Assembly: GCA_015654725.1 (NCBI GenBank)
Contig: JAATGI010000154.1
Span: 1-24,219 of the forward strand
Length of the DNA: 24,219 bases
Source: Rhodospirillales bacterium
Lineage (GTDB): Bacteria; Pseudomonadota; Alphaproteobacteria; ATCC43930; CGMCC-115725
Direction of reading: 5' to 3'
Shown: positions 7,899 through 15,766 of the stretch, piece by piece
How positions within the stretch are numbered: the stretch's first letter is position 1
How the letters are laid out: each line of letters begins with the position of its first letter
Made by a program: the position numbers and the translations under genes
Notes under the pieces: model-generated
Seen by the model: only the letters and a program-made list of their open reading frames with translations
Told to the model about the DNA's origin: nothing
Database searches by the model: none

Positions 7899-8585
7899 CT
7901 AAAAGTGCTCGACCCACGGCCGAAGCTCGATCTCCCAACTCCAGGCCGAGCGCTGCTGTCGATGCAAGTGAAGATAGTTGGCGGCGATCGCGTCGGGTTC
8001 GAGCATGGCGTCCGGTCCGCGATCGTTGCCGCGCGCGGGGCTGGCGATGCCGCCATCGATCACCACATGCGCGACATGGACGTTATGCGGCTGCAGCTCG
8101 CGCGCCATGCTTTGCGCCAGGCCGCGGAGCGCGAACTTGCCCATCGCGAACGGCGCCGATTTGGCATAGCCCTTCACGCTCGCCGAGGCGCCGGTGAAGA
8201 TGATGGTGCCATGGCCGCGCAACGACATGCGCCGCGCCGCTTCCTGCCCGACGAGAAAGCCGGCAAAGGCGCTGACGATGAGGGTGCGCCGCACTTCCTC
8301 GGCATCGAGTTCGGCCACGGGACCGCGCGTGCGGTAGCTGGCATTGAAAATGACGAGGTCGGGCGGCCCGATCACGCCCTCGGCGGCGGCGAACAACGCC
8401 GTCACCTGCTCCGGGACCGTGGCGTCGCAGGCCCAGGCCTTGGCCCCGGTTTCCGCCAGCAACGGTTCGAGCTTCGCGGTCTCGCGCGCGGCCAGCCCGA
8501 CCTTCATGCCTTCCTTGGCGCAAAGCCGCGCCAGCGCGGCGCTAAGGCCGCTGCCGGCGCCGACCATGAGTGCGGATTCGGCCAT
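7899..8585 (-). CDS. SDR family protein with Phe in place of the catalytic Tyr
   Basis: 228 residues, one Rossmann domain. The cofactor loop is VGAGSGLS (8-15), so the third glycine of the usual GxxxGxG is Ser. NAS (81-83) stands for the NAG motif. A Ser is present in TGASAS (131-136), and Lys is kept in the YxxxK position, but the sequence reads F146-A-M-G-K150. The protein therefore lacks the acid/base Tyr. The segment after it (FALRGLAQSMARELQP, then VAHVVIDGGI) is well formed, so this looks like a constrained subfamily rather than decay. It may bind NAD(P) without normal dehydrogenase activity or use another residue. GGAGG lies about 5 bases before ATG. It is divergent from the gentisate dioxygenase gene. 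Confidence 0.85.
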   Translation of the reverse strand: MAESALMVGAGSGLSAALARLCAKEGMKVGLAARETAKLEPLLAETGAKAWACDATVPEQVTALFAAAEGVIGPPDLVIFNASYRTRGPVAELDAEEVRRTLIVSAFAGFLVGQEAARRMSLRGHGTIIFTGASASVKGYAKSAPFAMGKFALRGLAQSMARELQPHNVHVAHVVIDGGIASPARGNDRGPDAMLEPDAIAANYLHLHRQQRSAWSWEIELRPWVEHF

Positions 8586-8660
8586 GTCTCCTCCATTGGC
8601 TTAGGGCGGCCTAGTATGGCATGAAGAAGCCCACGCTTAGGACGGAAAAGGAGACGCGGC

Positions 8661-9725
8661 ATGACCGTTCATGCGACGCATAACATCGATCCGGCCCGGC
8701 GGGAATTTTACCGCCGCATCGGCGAGCGCAATCTGGCGCCGCTGTGGGAAGTGCTGCACAAGCTCGTCACCGCGACGCCGGAAACCGCGATCGTGCCGCA
8801 TCTGTGGCGCTATGCCGAGCTGAAGCCCCATCTCCTCGAAGCCTGCGAGCTCATCACCGCGAAGGAAGCGGAACGCCGCGTTCTTGTCCTTGAAAACCCG
8901 GCTTTGCCGGGCGAATCGCGCATCACCAAGAGCCTGTTCGGCGGCCTGCAGATCATTCTCCCGGGCGAGATCGCGGCGCCGCATCGGCACACGCAAGCGG
9001 CGCTGCGCTTCGTCCTGGAAGGCGAGGGTGCCTACACCTCGGTCGATGGCGAGCGCACCTTCATGCGCCCGGGCGATTTCGTCATCACCCCGTCCTGGAC
9101 CTGGCACGATCACGGCAATGTCGGCACCGGGCCGATGGTGTGGCTCGACGGGCTCGACATGCACATGATTAAACTCTTCGAGGCGAGCTTCCGCGAAGGC
9201 TCGGGCTCCGATGCGGCCGGCCGGGTGTCCCGGCCCGAAGGCGATTCCGAGGCGCGCTACGGCGCCAATCTGCTGCCGGTCGAGGATTCCTACCGCCGCC
9301 CGACCTCGCCCGTGTTCAATTACCGCTACGACCGCACGCGCGAGGCGCTGGAACAAATGCGCCGCGAGAATGAATGGAGCCCGTGGCACGGGCTCAAGCT
9401 CAAATACGCCAATCCGAAGACCGGCGATTACGCCATCCCGACCATCGCCACCTTTATCCAGCTTCTGCCCAAGGGCTTCAAGACCGCGCCCTATCGCTCG
9501 ACGGCGAGCACCGTGTTCGTGTGCGTCGAAGGCGGCGGCAAGACCGTCGTCGGCGAAGGCGAGGCCACGCGGACATTTGCCTGGGGACCGCTCGATATCG
9601 TGGTGGTGCCGAGCTGGGAAATTTGCCGCCACGAGGCGGCCGAAGACGCCGTCCTGTTCAGCTATTCCGACCAGGGCGTCCACGAAAAGCTCGGCTTCTG
9701 GCGCGAGGAGAAATTCGACGCTTGA
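8661..9725 (+). CDS. gentisate 1,2-dioxygenase
   Basis: 354 residues, two cupin domains, the normal length for the family. The first cupin carries the Fe(II) ligands H108 and H110 in APHRHTQAALRF and H149 in TWHDHGN, and the phrase GDFVITPSWTWHDHG is diagnostic. The second cupin (about 250-345) is degenerate in metal ligands, as usual. The enzyme opens gentisate to maleylpyruvate. Maleylpyruvate isomerase and fumarylpyruvate hydrolase genes are not adjacent; the GST at 11811 might be considered for the isomerase step, but there is no direct evidence. AGGAG lies 9 bases before ATG. 1-Hydroxy-2-naphthoate or salicylate dioxygenase are alternative substrates within the same family. Confidence 0.9.
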   Translation: MTVHATHNIDPARREFYRRIGERNLAPLWEVLHKLVTATPETAIVPHLWRYAELKPHLLEACELITAKEAERRVLVLENPALPGESRITKSLFGGLQIILPGEIAAPHRHTQAALRFVLEGEGAYTSVDGERTFMRPGDFVITPSWTWHDHGNVGTGPMVWLDGLDMHMIKLFEASFREGSGSDAAGRVSRPEGDSEARYGANLLPVEDSYRRPTSPVFNYRYDRTREALEQMRRENEWSPWHGLKLKYANPKTGDYAIPTIATFIQLLPKGFKTAPYRSTASTVFVCVEGGGKTVVGEGEATRTFAWGPLDIVVVPSWEICRHEAAEDAVLFSYSDQGVHEKLGFWREEKFDA

Positions 9726-9737
9726 GCGTCGTGGCGC

Positions 9738-10307
9738 TCATTCGCGCGGGAAAATGCGGGTAAATTTAATCCGCCGCGACAATTCGGCGGCGAAGGCCGG
9801 GCTGGACGCCACCAGGTAACAGGCGCTGGCGCCGCGCCATACCGCGATATCGACCTTGCTGTTGCCGACATAGGCAAAACCGGGATAGCGCGCCGCCAGC
9901 GCCGCTCGCTTGTTCTCGCCGATGAGATTGATTCGCCCGTCGCTCCCCAGATATTCATCGAACAGGCCGAGATAAGCGGCGACGCTACCGACGATGCCGC
10001 GATCCGCGCCCGACGCCAGCACGAGCCTGTGGCCCGCCGCCTTGCGGTCGCGCAGCCAGGCCAGCAGCGATGCGTTATAGCGGACCCGCGCCGGATCGAA
10101 GGCGGCGCGCTTGGCGATCTCGGCCTTGAGCACGGCGCGGCCGCGCCGCTCCCACAGCACATACATCGGCGCGAGCCAGGGCCGCCGCGCCAGCAGATGC
10201 AATCCCAATTCGACATTGAGGTCGCCGCGATAGAGCGTGCCGTCGAGATCGACGCAGACGACGGCGCCGGGCGCGAGTTCGGGCGCTGATGTAGGTTCAA
10301 GAACCAG
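9738..10307 (-). CDS. HAD-superfamily phosphatase-like protein, start codon unclear
   Basis: The frame contains a full HAD motif set: DLDGTLYRGD (motif I; codons for DLD at 10250-10242), LASGAD (motif II), GENKRAAL (motif III Lys) and YVGNSKVDIAVW (motif IV). The sequence resembles the N-terminal HAD domain of UbiA-type prenyltransferase fusions, but the reading frame stops at 9738 without any membrane domain. Upstream of motif I no ATG, GTG or TTG is in frame back to the stop TGA just past 10325. The given start is a CTG at 10307. The first ordinary start (TTG at 10208) would remove motif I. A paired-hairpin repeat begins 32 bases upstream, so the 5' end may have been altered. It is convergent with the gentisate dioxygenase gene, 12 bases apart. 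Confidence 0.6.
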   Translation of the reverse strand: MVLEPTSAPELAPGAVVCVDLDGTLYRGDLNVELGLHLLARRPWLAPMYVLWERRGRAVLKAEIAKRAAFDPARVRYNASLLAWLRDRKAAGHRLVLASGADRGIVGSVAAYLGLFDEYLGSDGRINLIGENKRAALAARYPGFAYVGNSKVDIAVWRGASACYLVASSPAFAAELSRRIKFTRIFPRE

Positions 10308-10338
10308 GATAAGACCCCATCGACTTCAGTCACTTTAT

Positions 10339-10416
10339 CGTCACCCCTGCGGAAGCAGGGGTCCAGGGGCAAACGAGTCGCGGTTGCCTTGGATTCCCGC
10401 TTCCGCGGGAATGACG
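10339..10416. repeat. paired-hairpin intergenic repeat, copy A
   Basis: The outer ends CGTCA (10339) and TGACG (10416) are complementary. Inside lie two hairpins, ACCCCTGC-ggaa-GCAGGGGT and TTCCCGC-ttcc-GCGGGAA. Three related copies occur in this window (15767, 17271, 19611). This is a REP-like element with no coding capacity of its own, sitting between the HAD and SRPBCC genes. Confidence 0.85.
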
Positions 10417-10452
10417 GAATTGTTCAAAAATCCGAGTAAATGGGGCTTCGCC

Positions 10453-10914
10453 CTATAGCGCTTCGACCAACTCCACCAGCCCGTCGAGACAGCCGAACCA
10501 ACCCTGTTGGTGCGAGACGCGCGCCGCTTCGTCGGCGATGCGCTCGTGCTGGACGATCACTTCGGTGGCGTCGCCGCGCCGCTCGAAGCGCACGGTGACG
10601 CGTTCCGTTGCTTGCGCCGGCGGCGCCGTTCCGCCTGCCGCGATTTCGCCCGGCGCCAATTCCCAGGAATAGATCAAGAGCCGCGGCGGCGCCACGGCCT
10701 CGAAGACGCCGCTGATCCACCACACGCTGCCGTCGGGAAATTGGTTGGCGAGGCGGTAACGGCCGCCGACGCGCAGATCGACTTCCGCCGCGGCGCAGAC
10801 GACGTGCGCCGGTCCCCACCAGACACGAAGCTGCTCCGGATCGGTCCAGGCCGCGAACAGGCGCTCGGGCGTGGCGCGAATGGTGCGCCGGACCAAGAGG
10901 GTGAGGTCGCTCAT
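10453..10914 (-). CDS. SRPBCC (AHSA1-like) family protein
   Basis: 153 residues. The N-terminus (VRRTIRATPERLFAAWTDPE) and WWGPAHV and VGGRYRL elements define the START/Bet v1-like AHSA1 fold, a hydrophobic-pocket domain. The frame is open upstream to 11295, but that part overlaps the ArsR gene. The ATG at 10914 makes a 4-base ATGA overlap with the ArsR stop, so the two are cotranslated. ArsR-AHSA1 pairs are common. The ligand and function are unknown, and the regulator probably senses a small molecule rather than metal. Confidence 0.88.
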   Translation of the reverse strand: MSDLTLLVRRTIRATPERLFAAWTDPEQLRVWWGPAHVVCAAAEVDLRVGGRYRLANQFPDGSVWWISGVFEAVAPPRLLIYSWELAPGEIAAGGTAPPAQATERVTVRFERRGDATEVIVQHERIADEAARVSHQQGWFGCLDGLVELVEAL

Positions 10915-11279
10915 CGCCGGCCTCGCTTTGGTTTCGCCGGCGCCTCGACGAAGCGGGCCAGCGCCTCGAGCCGCTCCTCCCAGAAGCCGCGATAATGCTC
11001 GAGCCAGCGGCCGGCGTCCTTGAGCGGCGCCGCCGCGATGGCGCAGCGATGAACCCGGCCATCGACCGCGCGTTCGATCAGCGCGGCGGATTCGAGCACC
11101 TTCAGATGCTTCGATACCGCCGGCAGCGACATGGCGAAGGGCGCGGCAAGGTCGGTGACGCGCGCCGGCCCTTGCGCGAGGCGCGCCAGCAGCGCCCGGC
11201 GCGTGCGGTCCGCCAGCGCGTGAAACACCCGATCCAAGCTGTCCTCGGCAGTGGCCTTGCGTTGCGCGCTTGACGGCAT
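10911..11279 (-). CDS. ArsR family helix-turn-helix transcriptional regulator
   Basis: 122 residues. Winged-helix domain about 12-90: VFHALADRTRRALLARLAQG, then VTDLAAPFAMSLPAVSKHLK (recognition helix), then the wing VDGRVHRCAI. The Cys-x-Cys metal site of ArsR/SmtB is absent, so metal sensing is unlikely. This is the subgroup linked to SRPBCC genes. It is the first gene of a two-gene operon and is divergent from another SRPBCC gene. An imperfect inverted repeat 20 bases upstream is the probable autoregulatory operator. Confidence 0.9.
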   Translation of the reverse strand: MPSSAQRKATAEDSLDRVFHALADRTRRALLARLAQGPARVTDLAAPFAMSLPAVSKHLKVLESAALIERAVDGRVHRCAIAAAPLKDAGRWLEHYRGFWEERLEALARFVEAPAKPKRGRR

Positions 11280-11298
11280 CGGAAAACTCCGGCAATAA

Positions 11299-11317
11299 AT
11301 TAAACCATTCGGTTAAT
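11299..11317. promoter_or_regulatory. probable ArsR operator between divergent genes
   Basis: ATTAAACC-attc-GGTTAAT is an imperfect inverted repeat (one extra A in the left arm) in the 70-base gap between the ArsR and SRPBCC starts. AT-rich TTAACC/GGTTAA arms are typical of operators of ArsR proteins of this type, as I recall them. Its position suits control of both directions. Confidence 0.55.
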
Positions 11318-11349
11318 CAATTCAACCCGAACCAGGAGGCCCGGTCGCC

Positions 11350-11739
11350 ATGACGGCAAAGACGATTCGCCAGGAAGTGAAATTCGCCGCAAGCCCGAAG
11401 AAAGTCTATGACGCGCTGCTCGATTCGACGTCGTTCGCGGCATTTACCGGCGCGCCCGCGACCATCGACGCCAAGGTCGGCGGCGCGGTCAACGCCTTCG
11501 GCGGCATGATCGTCGGCACCAATCTCGAGCTGGTGCCCGGCCAGCGCATCGTCCAGGCCTGGCGCGCCGGCAATTGGCCCGAGGGCCACTATTCGATCGT
11601 GAAATTCGAGCTCGCCGCCGACGGCAAGGGCTCGAAGCTCGCGCTCGAACATTCCGGCGCGCCCGACGGCAGCGAGGAAATGCTCGAAGGCGGCTGGCAT
11701 AAAATGTATTGGGAGCCGCTCGCCAAATTCGTGGCGTAG
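11350..11739 (+). CDS. SRPBCC (AHSA1-like) family protein
   Basis: 129 residues. IRQEVKFAASPKKVYDALLD opens the fold, followed by GGAVNAFGGMIVGTNLELVP and a C-terminal helix with GGWHKMYWEPLAKF, the usual AHSA1 ending. AGGAGG lies 10 bases before ATG. It is divergent from the ArsR-SRPBCC operon and likely under the same operator. It is a different subtype from the neighbour at 10453, so this is not a simple duplication. Ligand unknown. Confidence 0.87.
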   Translation: MTAKTIRQEVKFAASPKKVYDALLDSTSFAAFTGAPATIDAKVGGAVNAFGGMIVGTNLELVPGQRIVQAWRAGNWPEGHYSIVKFELAADGKGSKLALEHSGAPDGSEEMLEGGWHKMYWEPLAKFVA

Positions 11740-11810
11740 CACGGTCGCGATCACCCGATTGACCGGCGGCGGTGCCGCCGGAATATAGTGCGGCATCGCC
11801 TCGATCGGAG

Positions 11811-12395
11811 ATGCCGATGCTCACCTTGTATTTCGCGCCTGGGTCCAGTTCGATGGCGCCGCATATCGCGCTCCATGAAATCGGCGCGCCGTTCGAGGCC
11901 AAGTCGCTGTCATTCGCCAAGAAGGAACAGCGCGCGCTGGCTTATTTGGCGCTCAATCCCGAAGGCAAGGTGCCGACCCTGCTGATCGACGGCCGGCCGC
12001 TGACCGAGGTCGCCGCGATTCTGTTTTATCTGGCGAAGCGCTTTCCCGAGGCGGAACTGCTGCCGCCCGGCGATCTCGACGCCGAGGCGCGGGCGTTGTC
12101 CTGGATGTCGTTCATCGCCTCGACCATCCATTCCGCGCGCCATCAGGGCGCCGACCACGTTCGCGCGGTGTGGGCCGTCGCGGATGGCAGGCTCGGCGCG
12201 CACGACTGGGCGCTCGGCCGCTATTCGATCGCCGACATCCATCTCTTCCGCCTTTATTGGCGCTTCGCCAACGCGTTCCATCCCGCGCCCGACGCGTTCC
12301 CCAACCTGGCCGCGCATTACCACCGCATGATGGCGCGCCCGGCCGTGCGCAAGACCTGCGCGATCGAGGCCGCCATCGGCTACGAACTGCCCTAG
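11811..12395 (+). CDS. glutathione S-transferase family protein
   Basis: 194 residues from ATG at 11811 (an in-frame ATG at 11772 is open but lacks homology-like sequence). The thioredoxin-like N-domain has LYFAPGSSSMAPHIALHEIG with Ser residues at the active-site loop, the cis-Pro KVPTL motif and a following LTEVAAI. The all-helical C-domain ends with DWALGRYSIADIHLFRLYWR, including the N-capping box SIAD. The segment between the start of the C-domain and DWALG is short compared with usual family members of about 200-230 residues, suggesting a natural internal shortening. Substrate is not predictable; a glutathione-dependent maleylpyruvate isomerase role is only a possibility. Confidence 0.83.
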   Translation: MPMLTLYFAPGSSSMAPHIALHEIGAPFEAKSLSFAKKEQRALAYLALNPEGKVPTLLIDGRPLTEVAAILFYLAKRFPEAELLPPGDLDAEARALSWMSFIASTIHSARHQGADHVRAVWAVADGRLGAHDWALGRYSIADIHLFRLYWRFANAFHPAPDAFPNLAAHYHRMMARPAVRKTCAIEAAIGYELP

Positions 12396-12454
12396 CGGAC
12401 TGGATCATCCCGCGCGCGCCGCTTAGGATGCCGCGCGTCGTCAGGGAGGTTCGG

Positions 12455-13255
12455 GTGAAAGCCAATCAGATGTTCGACATGGCGGGGCCGGCCCCCATCG
12501 TTACCGGGCGCGCCTCGGGCATCGGCCTCGCCATGGCCGAGGTGATCGCCGAGCATGGCGCCGCCGTCACCATCATGGATATGAACGAAGCCGCGCTCGC
12601 AACCGAGGTCGCGCGCATGACGGGTCTCGGCTGGAAGGTCGAGGGCGCGGTCGCGAATGTCACGCAATTCGACCGGCTCGAAGCGGCGATCGGCGATGTC
12701 GCCAAGAAGCATGGCCGGCTCGATGTCTGCTTCGCCAATGCCGGCATGGGCGGCGGCCCCGGCATGTTCACGCCCGAGGGCGGCATTGAGAACATGTCGC
12801 TTGAGAACTACAAAAATACCATCGCGGTCAACCAGAACGGCGCCTTCGCCACGGCGAAATTTGCCGCCCAGCATATGATCCCGCGCAAATACGGCCGCAT
12901 CATCGTGACCGCGTCGGTGGCCGGCCTGTTTGCCGAGGGCACGTCCTATGCCTACGGCATGTCGAAAGCGGCGATCGCGCACCTGGTCGAGCCGCTGGCG
13001 CGCCAGCTCGCGCCGCACAACATCCTGGTCAACGCCATCGCGCCCGGCCCGTTCATCACCAATATCGGCAACGGTTATCTCCGCAAGAATAACGAGGCGA
13101 TCGCGCGCTGGGCGCAGATGGTGCCGCTAAACCGCATGGCCGAGACCGAGGAGATGAAGGGGCTGGCGTTGCTGCTCGCCTCGGGAGCTTCGAGCTATAT
13201 CACCGGCGACGTCATCATGATCGATGGCGGCAGTTCACAAATGCGGCTGTTCTGA
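12455..13255 (+). CDS. SDR family oxidoreductase (first of tandem pair)
   Basis: 266 residues. The start is taken as GTG at 12455: GGGAGG precedes it, and the paralogue next door begins with a matching N-terminus (both read xNxxxMFD before the first strand). The frame is open further upstream but overlaps the GST gene. Motifs: TGRASGIG (cofactor), NAGMGGG, a Ser in TASVAG, and YGMSK as the catalytic Tyr and Lys. It ends with ITGDVIMIDGGSS, the classical SDR C-terminus. An intact NAD(P)-dependent alcohol or ketone oxidoreductase of unknown substrate. It is 11 bases before the next SDR and likely cotranscribed with it and the flavin oxidoreductase. Confidence 0.88.
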   Translation: MKANQMFDMAGPAPIVTGRASGIGLAMAEVIAEHGAAVTIMDMNEAALATEVARMTGLGWKVEGAVANVTQFDRLEAAIGDVAKKHGRLDVCFANAGMGGGPGMFTPEGGIENMSLENYKNTIAVNQNGAFATAKFAAQHMIPRKYGRIIVTASVAGLFAEGTSYAYGMSKAAIAHLVEPLARQLAPHNILVNAIAPGPFITNIGNGYLRKNNEAIARWAQMVPLNRMAETEEMKGLALLLASGASSYITGDVIMIDGGSSQMRLF

Positions 13256-13266
13256 GGGAGGACGCG

Positions 13267-14079
13267 ATGAACGCGAAGGAAATGTTCGACCTCACCGGCC
13301 ATGTCGCGCTGATCACCGGCGCCGCAAACGGAATCGGCCTGGCACACGCCGAAATATTGGCGGAGCACGGCGCCAAGGTCATGCTGACCAGCCGCAACGC
13401 CGCGACGCTCGATCCGCAAGTGGCGCGGCTCAAGGCGGCGGGGTTCGCCGTCGAGGGCATGGTCGCCGATGTCACCGACTATGACGCGCTCAAGGCGGCG
13501 TTCGACGCGACGGTGGCGAAATGGGGCAAGCTCGATATCGCCGTCGCCAACGCGGGCATCGGCGACGGCCACGGCATCGTCTCGCCCGCGGGCATGATCG
13601 AGACCCTGCCGTTGCAGAAATATCTCGACACGATCGCGATCAACCAGCACGGCGTGGTCAGCACGGTGCAGTTGGCGGCGCAGCGCATGATCCCGAATAA
13701 ATACGGGCGCATCATCATCATCTCGTCGATCGCGGGCCTCGCCTCGGAGCTGACGTCCTACGCCTATTCCATGTCGAAAGCCGCGATCCAGCATTTGGGC
13801 CGCATGGCGGCGCGGCAACTGACGCCCCATAACATTATCGTCAACGTGATGGCACCGGGGCCGACCTATACCCATATCGGCGATGGCGCGCTCGACAAGT
13901 TCCCCGAGGGTGCGAAACGCTTCGCCAGTATCATCCCGCGCGGCACGATCGGCCAAGTTGACGAGCTGAAGGGCCTGGCGCTGCTGCTCGCCTCGCCCGC
14001 CGCGAGCTTCATCAACGGCACGGTCATTCCCGTCGATGGCGGCGCCTTGACCATGCGCGTTCCCCGCCCCCAACAGTGA
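13267..14079 (+). CDS. SDR family oxidoreductase (second of tandem pair)
   Basis: 270 residues with TGAANGIG (17-24), NAGIGDG, Ser in ISSIAG, and YSMSK, so the catalytic set is complete. It closely parallels the preceding SDR along its length (for example QHMIPRKYGRIIV against QRMIPNKYGRIII, and the shared GLALLLAS near the end), showing an old tandem duplication. GAGGGAGG precedes the ATG. Two SDRs followed by a luciferase-like monooxygenase suggest a short oxidative route for a cyclic alcohol or terpenoid-like compound, but the substrate is not known. Confidence 0.88.
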   Translation: MNAKEMFDLTGHVALITGAANGIGLAHAEILAEHGAKVMLTSRNAATLDPQVARLKAAGFAVEGMVADVTDYDALKAAFDATVAKWGKLDIAVANAGIGDGHGIVSPAGMIETLPLQKYLDTIAINQHGVVSTVQLAAQRMIPNKYGRIIIISSIAGLASELTSYAYSMSKAAIQHLGRMAARQLTPHNIIVNVMAPGPTYTHIGDGALDKFPEGAKRFASIIPRGTIGQVDELKGLALLLASPAASFINGTVIPVDGGALTMRVPRPQQ

Positions 14080-14086
14080 GACAACA

Positions 14087-15118
14087 ATGGAACTCGAATT
14101 CGGCGCCGTCGATCACATCGACCAGCAGAACCGGCCGATTCACGAAACCTTCGACAGCCGGCTGAAGCTGATTCAGGCCTATGACAAGGCGGGCTTCTAC
14201 GCCTTCCATGTCACCGAGCATCATTTCACGCCCTTGGGCCTGTCGCCGTCGCCCAACGTATTCCTCGCGGCGGCGTCGCGGATCACCGAGCGGCTGCGTT
14301 TCGCGACGCTGGTCTATATCATGACGGCCTATCACCCGCTGCGGCTCGCGGAAGAGATCTGCATGATGGATCATCTGACGCATGGCCGCTTCGAGATCGG
14401 ATTGGGGCGCGGGGTCTCGCCGTTCGAGATCGGCTATTTCAACATCGATCATCTGCAGTCGCGCGCGATTTTCCGCGAGGCCTGGGACGTCGTTCTGGCC
14501 GCGCTGACCAAGGACAATGTCAGCTACGAAGGCAAATATTTCCAATGCCGCGAGGTGCCGATCGTGCTGAAGCCGTATCAGCTTCCGCACCCGCCGCTGT
14601 GGCAGGCGCCGGGCAACGCCGAGGGCGTCGCCAACGGCGCGCGCCTCAACATGAATCTGGGCTTCAACCGTCCCGCCAACCTCACCAAGCCGATGACCGA
14701 CCTCTACAAGAAGCTCTGGACCGAGACGCATGGCGCGAGCGGCAAGAAAATGCCGAAGCTCTCGGTCGGCGCGCATCTGTATGTCGATCACAACGAACAG
14801 CGCGCCAAGGAACGCGCCGAATTCGGCTACGAGGGCTGGTACAGGAGCTTCGCCCATCCGTGGCGCAAATTCGTCCCCATGGTGCCGGCGCAGGATCAGG
14901 GCGGCGCCTTCGGACGCCAACGTCTCGTCATCGCCGGCACGCCCGCGCAGGTGCGCGAGCAGATCGAGAAGCTGGTCGCCGATTGCGGCGCCAACTATTT
15001 TCTCGCCCGCTTCGCCTATGGCGATCTGCCCTATGAGGAAAGCGCCGCCTCGCTCGGCCTGTTCGTCGAGGAGGTGATGCCGCATTTCCGCGCGGCACCG
15101 TCGCGGCAGGCGGTCTGA
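14087..15118 (+). CDS. LLM class flavin-dependent oxidoreductase (luciferase-like)
   Basis: 343 residues. The TIM-barrel luciferase fold is shown by AYDKAGFYAFHVTEHHFTPL (the His-rich motif typical of bacterial luciferase and alkanal monooxygenase-like proteins), then LRLAEEICMMDHLTHGRFEI and GLGRGVSPFE, the flavin-binding strand. The family uses FMNH2 (or F420 in actinobacteria) supplied by a separate reductase; none is encoded nearby. It starts 7 bases after the second SDR and is probably the last gene of that operon. Confidence 0.87.
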   Translation: MELEFGAVDHIDQQNRPIHETFDSRLKLIQAYDKAGFYAFHVTEHHFTPLGLSPSPNVFLAAASRITERLRFATLVYIMTAYHPLRLAEEICMMDHLTHGRFEIGLGRGVSPFEIGYFNIDHLQSRAIFREAWDVVLAALTKDNVSYEGKYFQCREVPIVLKPYQLPHPPLWQAPGNAEGVANGARLNMNLGFNRPANLTKPMTDLYKKLWTETHGASGKKMPKLSVGAHLYVDHNEQRAKERAEFGYEGWYRSFAHPWRKFVPMVPAQDQGGAFGRQRLVIAGTPAQVREQIEKLVADCGANYFLARFAYGDLPYEESAASLGLFVEEVMPHFRAAPSRQAV

Positions 15119-15142
15119 GTTCGATTTCATGGGAGAACAGGC

Positions 15143-15745
15143 ATGATCGGCAATTGGCGGGCGCGCGGCGCGCAATTCCTGCTGCTGGTTTTTGTAGCGG
15201 TGGGATTGTCGGGCTGCGGCGTCAACAAAATCCCGACGCTCGACGAGCAGGTGAAGGCGACGTGGAGCGAGGTGCTGAACCAATACAAACGCCGCGCCGA
15301 TCTGGTGCCGAACCTGGTCGAGACCGTGAAGGGCTACGCGGCGCAGGAGAAAACCGTTCTGACCGACGTCACCGAGGCACGCGCCAAGGCGACCCAGATG
15401 CAATTGCCCGACGACATCCTCAGCAATCCCGACGCCTTCAAGCAATTTCAGGCCAATCAGGCCCAACTCGGCGGCGCGCTCGGCCGGCTCCTGGCGATCA
15501 GCGAAAATTATCCGGACCTGAAATCGAACCAGAATTTCCTGGCGCTGCAATCGCAATTGGAAGGCACCGAGAACCGCATCGCGGTGGCGCGGCGCGACTA
15601 TATTCTCGCGGTCCAGGCCTATAACACCGAGCTGCGCACCATTCCGGGCCGCTGGATCGCGGCGCTGCTTTATCCCGACGCCAAGGTGAAAGAGACCTTC
15701 ACCATCGCCGAGGAAGACCAGAAGACCCCGCAGGTTAAGTTTTGA
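15143..15745 (+). CDS. lemA: LemA family lipoprotein
   Basis: 200 residues. The N-terminus has a hydrophobic stretch ending LSGC with C25 as the lipidation site, so a lipoprotein is likely. The body is the LemA alpha-helical domain: TWSEVLNQYKRRADLVPNLV, ETVKGYAAQEKTVLTDVTEA and the AYNTELRTIPGRWIA ending. GGGAGA lies 8 bases before ATG. It heads a lemA-TPM-TPM operon, the standard context for this family. The function is not established; envelope-associated roles have been suggested for homologues. Confidence 0.9.
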   Translation: MIGNWRARGAQFLLLVFVAVGLSGCGVNKIPTLDEQVKATWSEVLNQYKRRADLVPNLVETVKGYAAQEKTVLTDVTEARAKATQMQLPDDILSNPDAFKQFQANQAQLGGALGRLLAISENYPDLKSNQNFLALQSQLEGTENRIAVARRDYILAVQAYNTELRTIPGRWIAALLYPDAKVKETFTIAEEDQKTPQVKF

Positions 15746-15766
15746 ACGCGACCGGCGATTTGGATA

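Noticed and set aside
9662..10372. Alternative minus frame overlapping the HAD gene, with an ATG inside the repeat
   Set aside because: It contains no HAD motifs; the motif-bearing frame is the one ending at 9738. It could matter only if a frameshift joins the two, which the sequence does not show.
11811..12395. GST as the maleylpyruvate isomerase partner of the gentisate dioxygenase
   Set aside because: There are several unrelated genes between them, no diagnostic motif, and the GST is short; kept as a possibility only.
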